Counted from the stretch's first letter, positions 34,546 through 48,255 are shown. The stretch: DNA of 64,000 nucleotides from Jacaranda mimosifolia (GCA_018894105.1 CM032120.1:25814710-25878709), one strand, 5' to 3'. The notes: a model not told the origin generated them from the letters alone. Translations and numbers: made by a program.

Positions 34546-35480
34546 AATATTACATAGAGTATTAACCCGGGGAATAAATTACTCAATTGAAAAAGTATTG
34601 TGCTGCAAGGATGCGATTGAAGAATACACTAACCATTACCATATAAGATAAGATATAGATAAAAGGACTGTGAGGAGAAGAAAGAAGAATATTCTAGATT
34701 TTTCTCTTGTTGATAGGAAAGAGTAGCAAGTATGACATGGCAAGAAAGTGGTGAATGTCAATTCTCGTGGTTTCTCTGTTGCTAGTGAACGTGTATTTTA
34801 CCTCTCAAAAGTCAAAAATATCTCTGAATTTTAATTTATTAATTCAATCAGCATTTACTCAAACTGTTCTAATCCCAAAAGTTGACTTTTTAAGTCCATG
34901 CAGTGTGTAGAAACAATGTCTTCCAACCCAAAAGCATGTGAACACAACACATGTACTGAGGGGATGGTTATGTAAATCAAATTCAACAGATTTTGAATCA
35001 GTGAATTAAAATTTATGAAATTCATACAAGAAATTAATAAAAACAAAATATTTTACATAATTTGGCTCCATTAAGAAATTACAACTATTTCATTTATATA
35101 TATATATATATATATAAAAACACAAACACACGCACACACCCCTTCCTTACATCTATGATATATGGACGAAAACCATAAATTACTCTTTAACTTATATATT
35201 TACAAACATATAAAGATTAGGTTATAATTTGAATTTGATTGCAAAGCATAATCTTAAATATAATTATTTTTATTTACACACACATACATATCTTAAGTTA
35301 TTTAAATTTAAATGACGAGCCTAATATATAAAAATGTAAGAACAACTCTTCTCAAATAATATATTAAATAATGAAATTTTTTTATTTTTTTTATTTATAA
35401 AACACGCATATTAAAAATTTATTAAGATTTAAATTCTATATATCATACACATATACATATATAAATAATAAAATTGAAAC
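34546..35480. other. AT-rich intergenic sequence with (TA)n
   Basis: No gene was seen. A (TA)n tract at about 35094-35116 is followed by a CA-rich stretch. The segment at about 34585-34710 resembles 21730-21850. Confidence 0.5.
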
Positions 35481-35486
35481 CACGTG
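35481..35486 (+). promoter_or_regulatory. G-box (CACGTG) upstream of bZIP gene
   Basis: CACGTGTG is a palindromic G-box that also reads as an ABRE core, 463 bp upstream of the start codon of a GBF4-like factor. It is the type of site such a factor binds. Regulation is inferred only. Confidence 0.4.
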
Positions 35487-35780
35487 TGATGATTCATAAT
35501 TGGATTTGAATTTGTTTCTGTTCATTTGTAATCAATCGAATTCAAAAATCAGGCAGAGACCAACTGCCATGAATAATAATTTACTATCAACCAAATATAC
35601 AAAATCAAAAGATGCACTTTACTCAAAAAATGAAAAAAAAATGAAAATTACAAAAATGGGACATCTGGCGAGTATTAAGGCCATTTTATAATCTATTGTT
35701 CTCACAAGCCGCCAAATTGTTCCCCTTTGTCCCATTTTTCTTCTTCTCTTTCACTTTTTCACTTTTTTTATTTTTCCCTC

Positions 35781-35789
35781 TATATATAT
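35781..35789 (+). promoter_or_regulatory. Probable TATA box of bZIP gene
   Basis: TATATATAT follows a pyrimidine-rich stretch, 160 bp before the start codon. It leaves room for a 5' UTR of roughly 125 bp. Confidence 0.5.
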
Positions 35790-35948
35790 CCTCAGTCGTG
35801 TTTTTTAGTTGTGAATCACGCTGTCCAACTTGCAAAGAGAAACCCAAAAATATATAAAATTGCAGTTTTTTTGGTCGGAGAAAAATTCTCGGAGGAAAGT
35901 CTGATTGAAATTGGAGAAAATTGGCAGGCAGGCAGGTAATTCATAAAA

Positions 35949-38900
35949 ATGGCGTCGAAAGTGATGGCCTCAAGGTCACCGCCCAATTCGGATCATCCAC
36001 ATCAGCCCTCCCCTTCCGGATTAAATCTCCACTCTGATCACAGTAGGGGTTTCGGCTCCATGAACATTGATGATATGCTCAGGAACATTTACTCCGATCC
36101 GGAGTCCTTTGCGCTGGATAACAGCTGTGGCGCTGGAGTGCGGGATGGGAATCTGAACAAGACGGCGGAAGATGTCTGGAGGAATATGGTGGGCGATGCC
36201 TCCGTTGGAGTGGGGAATGGCGAACCGGCGATGACTCTGGAGGATTTCCTGGCTAAGGCGGGGGCAGTGAATGAGGAGGATGTTAGGGTTCCGGCAGCGG
36301 TATCGACGGGTGCTTTTGGAATGGAGCCAGCGATGATAAATCCTGCTACTGGGGTTCCGGCGGTACAGTTTGCCCCGGCGGTGTGTGTGCAGAGTGGAAT
36401 GAGGACTGGTGGGTTTGGGATGGACTTTGCTACTGGGATGGCGGCGGCAAGTGGCAGCGGAAGAGGGAAGAGAAAGGCGGCTTTAGGGGAGTTCCCGCCC
36501 GACAAGGCCGTGCAGCAAAAGCAGAGAAGAATGATTAAAAATAGAGAGTCAGCCGCAAGGTCCAGGGAGCGAAAGCAGGTCCTTTTTTCTTCTCTAATTT
36601 CTAACTTTTTCTAAATTTCTTAATCACTGACTCAAGTCTTCTTTTAAAATAATGGTAATTAAGCTTGATTGTCTTTTATTATTATTATTATTTTCTTTTT
36701 GGGGGTTCTCCTTGAAGGCTTATACTGTAGAGCTGGAGTCACTAGTGACACAACTAGAAGAGGCTAACGCTAAGCTTTTGAAAGAAGAGGTATGATTTTT
36801 TCCTTTTTCATATTTTTTGTCGGTGAATTACTTGGGCTGGATTGACATAATTACATATATTTCCTCGCTTGAAATTGTGTTGGTATAAGATCTGTAATAC
36901 TATGGGCCGGGTTACGTTGTATTTTTATTTTTATTCTTTGTTTTCGGTGTTATCAATTCATTTTTATTTTGAATATTGGTTTTCGTAGAAAATCAAAAAT
37001 AATTAAATTAGCAGTGTGAGCATTTTGAAAAAAATAAATTGAAAATAACATTTTAATATAATAATATTCAATAATATATATATATATATTCAATTTATTA
37101 AGCTTGTTTTCATTATGTTCTTTATGTCTTATCAGTTAAATTAAATTATGTTGAAGAAAAGAATATATTAAATTTAGTGTGGGTTATATGGATGATAGAA
37201 AATGATATTATTATTTAATTAGTTAGTGGATTATGTTTGAATACAAAATTGTTATTAGAATTAGTATGGGACTCATCATCTTGGCAGGATAGAAAAAAAA
37301 ATTACTAATTAATTAGTTAATGGATTTGAATTGTTAGTAAATGATATTATTTTTATCTTTGATAGGAAATGTGATGTTTTTGTCCTTAAGCTTGTGAAGT
37401 ACATGTAAGATTCATATATCTTAGGGTGGCTAATACAATGTTGATTACAAATGGGGGTCCATATAACTTAAAAATAATGTTGGTGTTTTTGTGAAGTTTA
37501 AACTTATTTTCCAAATTTGCATAGTTCTCACTGAGTCACTGTACTCCCTTTAATTTTTATTTTTCCTATTTATAAATGAACATCCAACCAAAATTATTTT
37601 ACAAAGTAAAATACTATCCTGCCCTCACCTCTACATTTGCCATGATCAATTTCTGCTTATGTAGGTCCTTGTAACATAGTCGTCGTAGGGGTGTTTGCTA
37701 TTTGGTTAACCAACTGAACTCAGATGAAAATAAGAAATCTAATTTGAGCCAAACTAAAAAAAGGCACAAAAATTTAATTTAGTTCAATATTGATTTTTGA
37801 TAAAATTTAAGCTACTTGGATTACTACTTGTTAAGAATTTATTATTACAGTTTTCTTTCCACATTCTCGCCTATTGCAACTTTTTTTTCTATATTTCGAC
37901 TCTCCAACATTATTGTATGAAATGCTTCATGAACAAGCCATATAAATGTAGTAAGGAAATGTGGAAATTGGGAAGTTTATGTATAGACTTAGGAGCAGCA
38001 AGTTGATAATTTAGGATTGAGTTGATCTCATTTATTTAAATAAACTTCAGAATTCATAACAAGCAGCTTGAGCATTTAGTTGTTCATATGATGAAACTTG
38101 AAAGGACATATTAAAATGAAGGTTCTATGTACCTTTATTTGTTAAATTTCTTGGTTTTCCAGTATGTGAGCTATGATATTCTCTCACAATGATCTGGCTA
38201 ATTTTGGCATTCTTATTGAGAAAGAAAGATCACTTATATGCAGTAATCTGGACTTCTATACTTTTGTTACTCGCAAGTGTCTGTCCTTGATGGAAACATT
38301 GTTAACAAATGACGCTCTGCATCTGCCCATTAGACATTTGGAGTTTCTCCACAGTTTCAAAAGGCAGATTAGTGAATAGTTTTAATCTTGCTTTTCTTTT
38401 CCCCTTGCATTAACAAGGTGTAAATATCTATGTTTTCATCGTCATTTTTAAAACAGACTGCATTCTTGGGTATGTAGATGGAATTATGTGTTGAGGATAC
38501 TAATATTTACTTTCTTCCAATTCTTTTATTACTATTAAGGTCATATAAATTCTTGTATTGTTTGTCATATTCACGGAAGTTCTGAAAATACTTTGTCTGC
38601 AGGCTGAATTGAACAAGGAGAGGTATAAGCAGGTATTATTTTGCTAAAGTTACTAAATTTGAAATAATTCATTCTTCTTTGTTGTGCCATAATCTTTATG
38701 GTTGTGGTAGTTGACTGGTTATTCTGTTTCCATCTTTTCATCCCTTAGATTGATTGTAGAAATTCCTTTTATTCTGCGCAAGTTCAAGATCTCAATCACA
38801 TGCAAGTCTCTTTGGTTTCTAGTATATCCCTCCCTTTTATTTCCATGTGTTACTACTAGGAAAATAATCGATTGTTTTTTGGGGGACAAAATGCTGGCTA

Positions 38901-39874
38901 AAATTTGTTTCTCTGACTATCCCTACAAAATCTCATGAAATTGGGTAATCTAGATTGATCTTATTGCAGAGCTTATGTCTATTGTATACAATTGTCTACA
39001 ATCTAGCTATACCAATATTTCCATATTTTTTCGTATACACTTTGTTTGGTTTAAAAATTTTGGTGAGGAAAGAAAAATGTTAGGAAAAGGAAAATAAAAC
39101 CAAAAAAATATAAAGTCTCAAGACTCAAATTTGTTTTGTATCTAAGGAAAACAATAAGAAAAGAAATGGAGAGAATGGAGGTGATGAATGTGATAAAAAA
39201 AGGAGACAAGACTAAATAAGCTCATCTCTCATTTTCTTCGTCACTTTGTGGGAGAAATGAATTTTCTCCAGTGTTGTTATATGTCCCTCAAACTTTCTTT
39301 CCCTTAATATTTACCTTACCAACCAGAATCAAAATTATTGTCCTTAAACATTTTCTTTTCCTTTCCTCACCAAGGTCCTCATACCAAACATAATGTTACG
39401 CTACTTTTGTTGCTGTTCCAGGATTTCATTGAGTCTGTGTATTTTGTTGCAATAATTGAGGTGAAATCTATATCTGTACTGTATATGAAAATGTGAATAC
39501 TACAAGTTTGTGTTTCATTGTGAAAAGACATTCATACCATCTCTGAAGCTTGCGCATAGGATCAGTTCTGGTACAAAGACATACTTTGATGCACCTATAA
39601 TAGCAGTCATCTCCACTGCGAACTGCCCCTCTAATCATTTCTTTCTAGCTTCATATCTAGTACAGCTCTGGATATATTTATTACTTTTCCTAAAGTAAGT
39701 GGTCACAGAAAAGTTTGCCTGGCCCTCAAATGATTCAGGAATTTTACTTTTGGCTTGGCCGTGGCATTGATTTCTAATTTTATTCCCGTGCAGCTTATGG
39801 AGAACATAATTCCAATCATAGAGAAACGAAGACCTTCAAGAGCTATTGGGAGAGTACATTCCATGGAATGGTAG
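35949..39874 (+). CDS. GBF4: Group A bZIP transcription factor, GBF4-like
   Basis: Four exons: 35949-36578, 36718-36789, 38603-38632, 39794-39874, giving 270 aa, all GT-AG and phase 0. Nuclear DNA-binding protein of the ABI5/AREB-related group A, expected to bind G-box/ABRE sites. Conserved N-terminal blocks: SMNIDDMLRNIY (37-48), KTAEDVWRNM (71-80), MTLEDFLAKAGA (95-106, with a potential CKII site). The basic region has NRESAARSR (198-206, the N-x7-R signature). It continues into exon 2 with perfect leucine heptads at L216, L223, L230 and L237. The C-terminus is EKRRPSRAIGRVHSMEW, and a short tail ending in Glu-Trp is typical of GBF4. The middle is Gly/Ala-rich. Intron 2 is 1.8 kb and intron 3 is 1.2 kb. 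Exon 1 alone has an open frame running past its donor, so the splice matters. Convergent to the Tubby-like gene. Confidence 0.92.
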
Positions 39875-40439
39875 GTGATATCTGGCCATGCCTGATGAAT
39901 AACAGTGGAAGAGACTAGTTCTCGCCCTGCCATGGGGGCTTTGGTAATGTCGCGGAAGGACGTTATTGCATGGACTAGTTGGATATGTACCGGATGGTTA
40001 ACTACAGTATGTAGTCTTTGACATATTTGTTTATAAAGAAAAGCTGAATGTAAGTGTTGGGACAGATGACTTAAAAATAGAACTCTGATGGATATAGTTT
40101 ATGTGCACCATCTGGGGAAATACATAGCTAGGCTTTGTACATAAAATGATTACAGATGTCAACTTTCTTTTTTTTTTTTTCAAATTTCCTTTCCGGGAAA
40201 AACATGCAGTATAGAATGTATGATCTGGGCAGAAATTGTTGCTTTTAATCTACAGTATGTATTGGTATATTCACACATGTTTTCTTGTTTCATGTGATTA
40301 TGCCTTGCAGAATTCAATCAAGCGGAAAATGTATTTTCCTTTGTATGGTGACCAAGATAATTTAAGTTTAGTAATTATTTATATAAAATATACATATAGT
40401 GTATGGAAAAATTTGCTCTTGATTTAACCTTTCAATCAA

Positions 40440-42211
40440 TAACAAATCGTGTGATTGCATTGTGTCTCCCAACGAAAATTTATAATTGTTCTAAGTCAGT
40501 ATTTGAAGAAGAGGGTAGCATGCAGAGAGAATATTAGGAAACATGAGAAACAGTAAAGTTTGTGTCTCACAATGCTAGTCCCAGGAATGTTTTATAATGG
40601 GAAATAGAGGATGTTGATTAGGCCAAATATCTTCAATTATTTGCCGATCCATTAAAATACTGCAACTCCATTTAAATAGTAAGTATGGGTCTTGATTAAT
40701 GGCCTATTATTCATAGCCCATATCAACTTCATTATTGAAATTTTTATCAAATTACTATTTTTTTGAACAAGAATATTGTTGGTGTCTAATTATATCCAAA
40801 ACCTGAATTTCACGATTGATCTTTGTTAAAATAGTTCGTGTGTTCTTTTTCCTTTTTTTTTTTTTTTCAAAATTTCTTTATTTTTGTGCTCTCTCTGACT
40901 TTCTAAGTCAATTAATTCCTCAGGACATATGTCCAAACAATAATGCACCAGACAAAAGCCAAGACTTGTGTATTCTATTTGTCATATAATAGCAACATTG
41001 TCAGTGTTATTTAGGAATAATATGCTGAAATTTTATTTTAGGAAAATATGACAAGTTGTATGCATCCACTTTTAGATTCAAAGCAACTACTGGTTAAATT
41101 CCAAAAATGGTCCCCCAGGTAGAACTGGTGCTAGTGATGCAGACAACCATATTACTTGGGAAGAAAAAAAAAAAAGAAGAAAGAAAAATCATGTGTTGGG
41201 TTGGCATTAATTCCTTTAAAATATTTCTAGCACTAAATAATAGGTGGCCAACATAATATTGATGGCCACTCACCAGACCCCTGTAACACATTAATTATTG
41301 CATCTTCTGCTCCTCTCAATTATTGATACACCTATTTTGACATTCCACAATCACAATCCATTAACCAAGATCATCATTGTTAATTGCAAATTCTACAATC
41401 ATGCGTAGTGCCATTTGTCAACCTTAATTGGTGTTAACCAGATCCGTGACAAAAATATATAAAATACAATCACATCGAGATATTATTTTACAAAAAAATT
41501 TATTTTAAAAATATTAAATATAAAGAGCAATTATATTGATATTATTTCACTACTACATGATAAAAAAATTTATCCTAAAAAGATCCCTCATCGACTTCAA
41601 ATTATATCAAATGAACTTATAAAATATCTCAGAACTTTAGACTTTTTTGAGTATGATAAGACAAGGTACCATCACAAATTATCATAAGTGTAACAAGCAA
41701 TCACCATCTCACGTAACAATTTGCCATGCTGCAGTCCTTCACTGTATGCAAATATGTAGATACTTCGCAGAATCAGATATTGAGTAAAGCCGACCTTTTC
41801 ATCCCTCAAATAGATTTCAAGAGGGCAAGTGGGCAACTGGGTCATATATGATTCAGCTTCAAGAAATCTATTAATGACTTTGAAGTTAAATAAACAAGAT
41901 GAATATCTGTAAACAAGAAAGATGATGCATTGAAAATTGAAGAAAGCATCAATTCATTAGGTCTCTGTTTTAACCAAGCTGGGGGGCCCTTGTCATCCGC
42001 ATAGAGCCAGAATTATGTTCAAGTTCTACAACAACATTAAATAAGAAGAAAAAAAAACAGGGAATAAAGAAAAGAAAAAAAAAAAAGGGAAAGTAACAAC
42101 AATCTCCTTTTCCAATCAAGAAAAGGAAAATATACAGTGTTACACTACAGGCATGAATAACTGTGTGTTTCCATGAACTCCAGTTAACAGCATATCCTAG
42201 AAATCTTGAAC
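40440..42211. other. Convergent intergenic region between bZIP and Tubby-like genes
   Basis: AT-rich, with poly-T and poly-A tracts near 40855 and 41165. The ends should hold the 3' UTRs of both genes. No other gene was seen. Confidence 0.55.
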
Positions 42212-44465
42212 TTATTCACAAGCCAATTTGGTATCAAAGCTGCTCAAACAGATAGCAAATGCCTGAAAAGCAGATAAGGGGTATCGGTAATCCATCGTGA
42301 ACATATCTTTACCAACCTTACCGAATTGGAGAATGATTTTATCGTGATCAGATTGTGTTGCCGGCTGAGAAGTTGGTGGTGGATTAGGGGCCGGTTGTGT
42401 GGCAGCAATCAGTTGAAAATTCTTAACAGACGCAACAGTCACCCGTCCGCGAAAATTCAGGCACCAGCACTGTAACTGTTCATGCCACCGAGGAGCTTTG
42501 TTCTTGAGAACCAAGGGCCTCGTTTTACTGTCGTCATCTTCATTTGATATCCCGGCAATATCAGAAAATCGTGAGCTGCTGAATTCAGTCGAGTGATCAA
42601 GAGACTTGGAGAAAGAGATGCTGCGGAACGAATCCTCAAGGGATCTTGGAAGAAGCTCTGGTTGTCCAGGCACCATTCCACCGGGTTCAATGGACGAGGT
42701 GGGTATTGAGTGCATAATGCAGTGCATCCTCCGTGGACCCCGCGTCCCAAGGACGTTCAGTTCGTATGTGATTTGGGCTATGTTGTAACTCCCGGTCGGC
42801 ACTTTTGGAGACACTTTCTTGGAATTGAACCTGCGGCTGGTTTTCCCAGGTGGTGGGATCTGTGAACAAGTATGCGGAGGCTGGGTGTCGTAGATTATAA
42901 ACTTGGTCCCAAGAAAATTCGATCTGCAAAAACCAGTAAGCTTTTGAGATTAATAACTTAAAACCTACATTTTATTTATCTCTGGGAAGTTGGGGAGCAG
43001 CTGGTAACCAAATAAAGGATAGGATATCTACAGCAGCAAATGAAGGATGAAAATATTCCATAAGAGCAAGAGAGGATCAAGTTTATGCGAACAAAGAAAA
43101 GCATAGAATACTAAAAGTGAAAATACAAGACACTGAATACTAGATTCTACCTTAGCTTTCCGATATATGTGCTACTTGATCTGGAAATGTTGTCTGCGTC
43201 CATTGAGATAACATACTCTGTACAAGTAGTTCTACGAGTTCTTTTTGCAGAGAGAAGGAACTTCCCATTCTCAACTAGCAAAGCTGCAAAAATTGAATAT
43301 GAAATCTCAGGAGAATAGTTACAACAGTAGGAATACTCAGGGAATTAAAGTGTACCAATAAAGCAGATTCAATTATTGATTAAAAAAGATAATGATCAGA
43401 CAGAAAGTATATATTTTTATTAGATGTCTCATAGTGTTCTGCAAAATCAGGTCCATTTCCTCGATAAAAACCTATTATAACATAGTTAGACTTTATACAA
43501 AGATAAGAAATGTTCCTGTATGAAACTTCAGGATGAGAAATTCACATACTTGTCAGAATAGCATGATAGTGATATATTTTCAAAAGTAAATCTGGTATGA
43601 ACTTCTTTTAGCCATTAGTGAAAAAATCCAGCAGCTTTTACGTGATCAGGATAACCAAAGATCTCCAATAAAGCCCACTCATTCTAGACAACGAAGCAGA
43701 AAATTACATACTCGTTACATAAGAAAAAGTAAGCATTCATGCTAAGAAACAGCATATGATATGGCAAAGAAAATACATCAAAAGCACCAAAAGCTAAGCA
43801 CATTAATAGCAAAGTGGAGTTTCAAATCATACACAACCTACTCACCAGGACTAAGACACAAAAAGAGATGATATGTTAAATTAGATTTGTCCCTCTTTAT
43901 GAAGCACTGAATGGTTCCGTCACGAGACCCTGGCTGTATACAGGAAAAAATGGATTCAGTATTTGTTTATCACAAAGGTACTACAAGAGCTATTCTGCAT
44001 TTCATAGTAAGAAGAACATATGTGCAAAAACATTACAGAATAGATGAAATGATAGCAAGATGAATAATATATTAATTCAATCCCACGTCATACACAAGCA
44101 TGAGGTTGTGAAGTCACCTGCTTCAATGAAACCGGAAAAGTAAGCTTGCCACATAATTCTGGATTTTTAACAATTTCCTTGCACATGCTCCTCCATGATC
44201 GGCAAACGGCAGCGCACGCAACCACATGTTTCCGGGCAGGCCATGTGCTCTCACTCTCTTCCAACCTTCTAATTACATCGAAAAGTAGCTCTGGAGGAAG
44301 ATTAGCCCAGCGGCTATTCTGAATTACCAAAGGTTGGTCACTCGAGTCATGGAAAGAACCATGTGATTTTCCCCTATGATGACCAGCAAGCCTCACATCA
44401 AAACTCCGACGCGATAAGCTCCCAAAACTATCCCTGATATCCCGTGCTATACTTCGGAATGACAT
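42212..44465 (-). CDS. Tubby-like F-box protein (AtTLP3-like)
   Basis: Four coding exons on the minus strand: 44465-44118, 43933-43846, 43283-43151, 42923-42212. All are GT-AG with matching phases, giving 426 aa. The N-terminus is [20 protein letters not shown], typical of plant TLPs. The F-box spans about residues 53-100 ([26 protein letters not shown]), for binding SKP1 in an SCF ubiquitin ligase. A Tubby domain fills the rest: [39 protein letters not shown], then signatures [14 protein letters not shown] (about 347-360) and [18 protein letters not shown] at the C-terminus. Family members are held at the plasma membrane through Tubby-phosphoinositide binding and act in stress and ABA responses. 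The family member number is inferred from resemblance only. The frame is intact, and the upstream leader appears spliced. Confidence 0.93.
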
Positions 44466-46010
44466 TGAACCTCCAAAGCGTCAAGTAGGAAGCAACGTAA
44501 GAATTTCCCCGAATAATTTATAGGCCACTTGAAATGTGAATGCAGCTGTAAATGAGCAACAGAGAAAGAATATTCAGAAAAATAAATTAATTAAGTTGAA
44601 AAGAAGAAAAGAGGAAAAGATTAAAAGAGAAAAGCCAATCACCGGAAGAAGATTAGGAAAAGAAATGAAATTAACAAAAGAAAAAAACAGAAGGGAAGAG
44701 TGAGTTCAAAAGGGCAGTTTCAGATGGCGCTATAGTAGAGAATCAAAATACTTTTACTAGATACAGCTCTTGCAGGTTCTAAAAGTGAACTAATTTAAAT
44801 ACTTCCACTTGCAGAGAAGGTAAAGAATAAACCACCTAAGGAACCTTAATATACATTATCAAACACAAAAACTAAAAATATTTCCAACAAAAACTGAAAG
44901 TAAGTAGAATTTTCAAGTTTGAACTATGCAGAGATTAATTTGTTGAGTGTCCAGTCCTTTGAAAGAATTCAATCTGGCAAAACTGTCCCTGTACAGAAAC
45001 CAAACTATCCACAAATATTGGTCAAATGCAGCAAAATACAACTGCAAACTGCAAGCATGATGCTTAATCAAAGGCGTTAGGCACCCGGAAAATCAAGCTA
45101 ACTTAAGGGAACACCAGCATACATTTGGAGCTTAGACTGGTAATCTGGGCCTGTATTATATGCAAAGGACCGCAAGAAGTAAAGCAAAACTAGAAAGAAT
45201 CACAATCACATTACAAAAGAACAAATCTGGACAGTAGCCGAGAAGAAGTAGCAAACCTGCTAGAAGAACTGCAGGAAAGCACAAAACTCTATAATTTCTT
45301 CAGAGATCTGCAAAAATCATATATTTTACTTAAGTATCACAAACCTTAGAAATCTGACAAAAAAATAAAAGAAAAGTAAAAGTAAAAGCTTTGGGAAAAT
45401 TCATCTCTTTCGGAATAACCAGAATCAAGGTTGAACATAAACCCCAAACCAATTCTCTCCAACAGAATTTTTGAAAAAGAAAAATAGACAAAAGATGGAG
45501 AAAAAAGCGAAAAAACCCTGAAGAAAATTAGACCCCGTAAGCAAAATCTGAACTGAATCTACAAGATTTTAACTTTTCCTACGCCGAAAAAATCAACCAA
45601 AAAGGCCCCAAATAAAGGATTAAGAAACAAAATGAAGGATTTATCAAATGTGAATGAAGCATTGACTTGAGGCACAAAAGCATCCACCTTTACCATGAAA
45701 AATTCAAGGTGAAGGAAATGGGATCAGAGATCTATACCTTAAAGAAAATAAGAAGGAACAAAACTTCAAAACCCCAAGTCCACGCATGTATGTATGTATA
45801 TGTATATGTATATATATTCAGACCCAAAAAATTTCAGACAAATTTTTCAAACAGAGAAGAAGCAGATCAAGAAAAAGAAACGTGGGACGGACCTTAGAAA
45901 CACACACATATTTCACCTCCTCTCAGACAGCAACATACACAGATAAAGAGGGTCTCATCCGGACACTAAGATGGGATTAAATCTAGTTCAAAGAGACAGA
46001 CAGAGAGAGC
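44466..46010 (-). promoter_or_regulatory. Probable spliced 5' leader and promoter of Tubby-like gene
   Basis: Upstream of the start codon the minus strand shows splice-like sites. A TTTACAG acceptor before CTGCATTCAC (exon about 44547-44466) is one. A short segment at about 45307-45261 lies between TTTTTGCAG and CTAGCAG-GTTTGC, and a donor TTTCTAAG-GTCCGT is at about 45893. A CT/GA-rich stretch near 45990-46030 fits a plant leader or core promoter. These exon assignments are inference without transcript data. Confidence 0.4.
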
Positions 46011-47505
46011 AGAGGAGGAGAGAGAAAAGTAGTTTTAAGAGAAATTGAGATTTAATTAAAAAGAAAAAAGAAAAAAATTATAGTGGAAAAAACTATAGTA
46101 AATGCAGAAAGTCTATGAATATTTTATTATTTGTTGTGGTTGTCTTGATTACTGGGTAGAATAAGAGGTATATTATACTTTGCCACTACGTGACCAGAAA
46201 CCATGCTGGCTAGAAACCAACCAATAAGGGATTTCTGGACTTTTTGAATTTTTGTTTTTTTTTTTTTTTTTTTTTTTTTTGAAGTTTTTGGTACAAAATG
46301 GGATCATTTTGACTTGGGCTAAGAGATGATTTGAGATAAGCTTAAGTTATGGTTAAGTTTATTTTATTGGTACAACATGCTTAACAACTAAGCTTAATTC
46401 TTAATTAATTTAGAGGATGTTTTACTGAAACTATTTAAATGATTTTATAAGTTTTTATATTATATAAGATGTTTTTAAAATTTATAAAATATTAAAGTTA
46501 ATTATAGAAATAAGATTTTGAAATGTTAGGATGACTAAGATATTTAAATTAATAAGATGTTACTAACAGTGACTTTATAGTTAATATAGTAGAAAGAAAC
46601 TAATAAGATTTTGAAAGTGAATTTTGAACTCCTACTTTAAAGAAATATATATCACAAAATTCTAACAACTTATTTCAATAACTTATAATTTTTTTTTAAA
46701 ATATATTTTATATATTATTAACCTTAATTTATTAGATATTTTGGCTAGTTTGGAAGATCATCCAGATATCCTCTAAATTAAATATACTATCAATAGTCAA
46801 AATTCTGAAAATAATAGTAATAATAATAATTTAACTATAAGTTATCCATAAATATTCATTCAATTTTTTTATGGAAATCTGGTTAAGATACCACGAATTA
46901 GACCATTATGGATCTTTCTAGAAATATAAAAGAAAATTGGAGCTTTTAACTTTTTTTATTATTCATATATGCATACAAGCACATAAAATTTGTTAGATTT
47001 CGAATTTTGAACATCACATATATAAATATAAAGATAATATTTTTAAATCGGCTTATCGCTCATAAATTAAAGATTTTGTAATAAAATCTATTTAATATTA
47101 TTAAGTACTTGGACACTAGTATATACAAGCATAGCATGATTAGCCCTATGAACTTATAAATCTATATTTTCTTTAATTGGATAAACATTAAGTGGAAAGT
47201 TCTGGGTTTCATTTCTTTTTTTCCAAGTGGAATATTGATAGTGCAACAAAATCATTTTCAAATCCTAAAATTCATTTGAAAAGGTACATTAAGTCTCTAA
47301 ATAGGGGGACTAGTGCAAATTAATCTTGGTCAGCGCTAAATTAAATATAAGATTATTTGCAATTAAGATATGTTTGAAGAGCTATAATAAATAAATGACT
47401 TTATTATAACTGATTTTTAGCCTAATATCACGGGATAATAGTTTTCCTTAACTTTTCTCAATTCTTTTGAGATAGCAGTGATGAATATGCCTAATAATTT
47501 GTTTA
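46011..47505. other. AT-rich intergenic sequence
   Basis: Includes a 26-base T run (about 46255-46280). No gene, RNA or clear transposon boundary was seen. Confidence 0.5.
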
Positions 47506-47513
47506 CTTATCAT

Positions 47514-48255
47514 CAATGTTTTCAAAATCGGATCGGACAATGAACCGGTGAGACTACTGGTTACTGGTTCCATCAATTCAAACCGATTTGACACTGGTTG
47601 AACCGGTATGACGTAATAATTATATTTAATTTTATAAATATATATATAATATTTTAATATTATCAAAAAATAAAATTTTCAATTGATATAGAAAGAATAT
47701 TATTTTTAAAAAAATTCAATGAAAGAATATTATTTTAAAAAAAATTCAACGTACTTATTTTTAAGTACGTTTTTCACAAAATTATACTACTTCACAATTA
47801 ATCAACTATAAATAAATAAAAAATAATATTTCACATTAATTTAAGTAATCATTTGTATCATGCTTCAACTCCAAGTAAAAATAAACTCTTCTAAACTAAA
47901 TATTCAACATAATTTAAAAGAGATTAAACAAAATAAAATAACAAATTAAACATAAGTATTCACATAAAACTACCACTTCATTAAATTTCAAGAAAATAAA
48001 TTCATGTTTTAAAAAATTACATGTCCAAAATCTTAAATCACCATCTTCAACTCATCTCTTTTGTTTTTTACTTTTTCTTTTTTTAAAAAAAATTAAAATT
48101 TTCAAAAAAAAAAAAAAAGAACCGGTTGAACCGATCCGATTTTGGCCGGTTTTCAACCAGTTTTGACCGGTTCAATTAATTTTTGACCCATTCTCACCGA
48201 TTTTGAGACTTCAACCCAACTGATGGGACCGGTCGGTCCGATTTTCAAAACATTG
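47514..48255. mobile_element. hAT-like MITE
   Basis: 742 bp with inverted ends: left CAATGTTTTCAAAATCGGAT, right on the other strand CAATGTTTTGAAAATCGGAC. The inner parts are rich in ACCGGTT/GGTTGAACCGG words. Flanks CTTATCAT (47506-47513) and CCTATCAT (48256-48263) agree at 7 of 8 bases, fitting an 8-bp hAT duplication. No ORF. Confidence 0.7.

Noticed and set aside
36089..36505. 138-aa minus-strand open frame in bZIP exon 1
   Set aside because: GC-rich exon shadow; the plus strand carries the conserved bZIP motifs.
42457..42929. Overlapping minus-strand frames inside the Tubby-like gene
   Set aside because: Out of frame with the spliced coding sequence; the frame with Tubby signatures is the real one.
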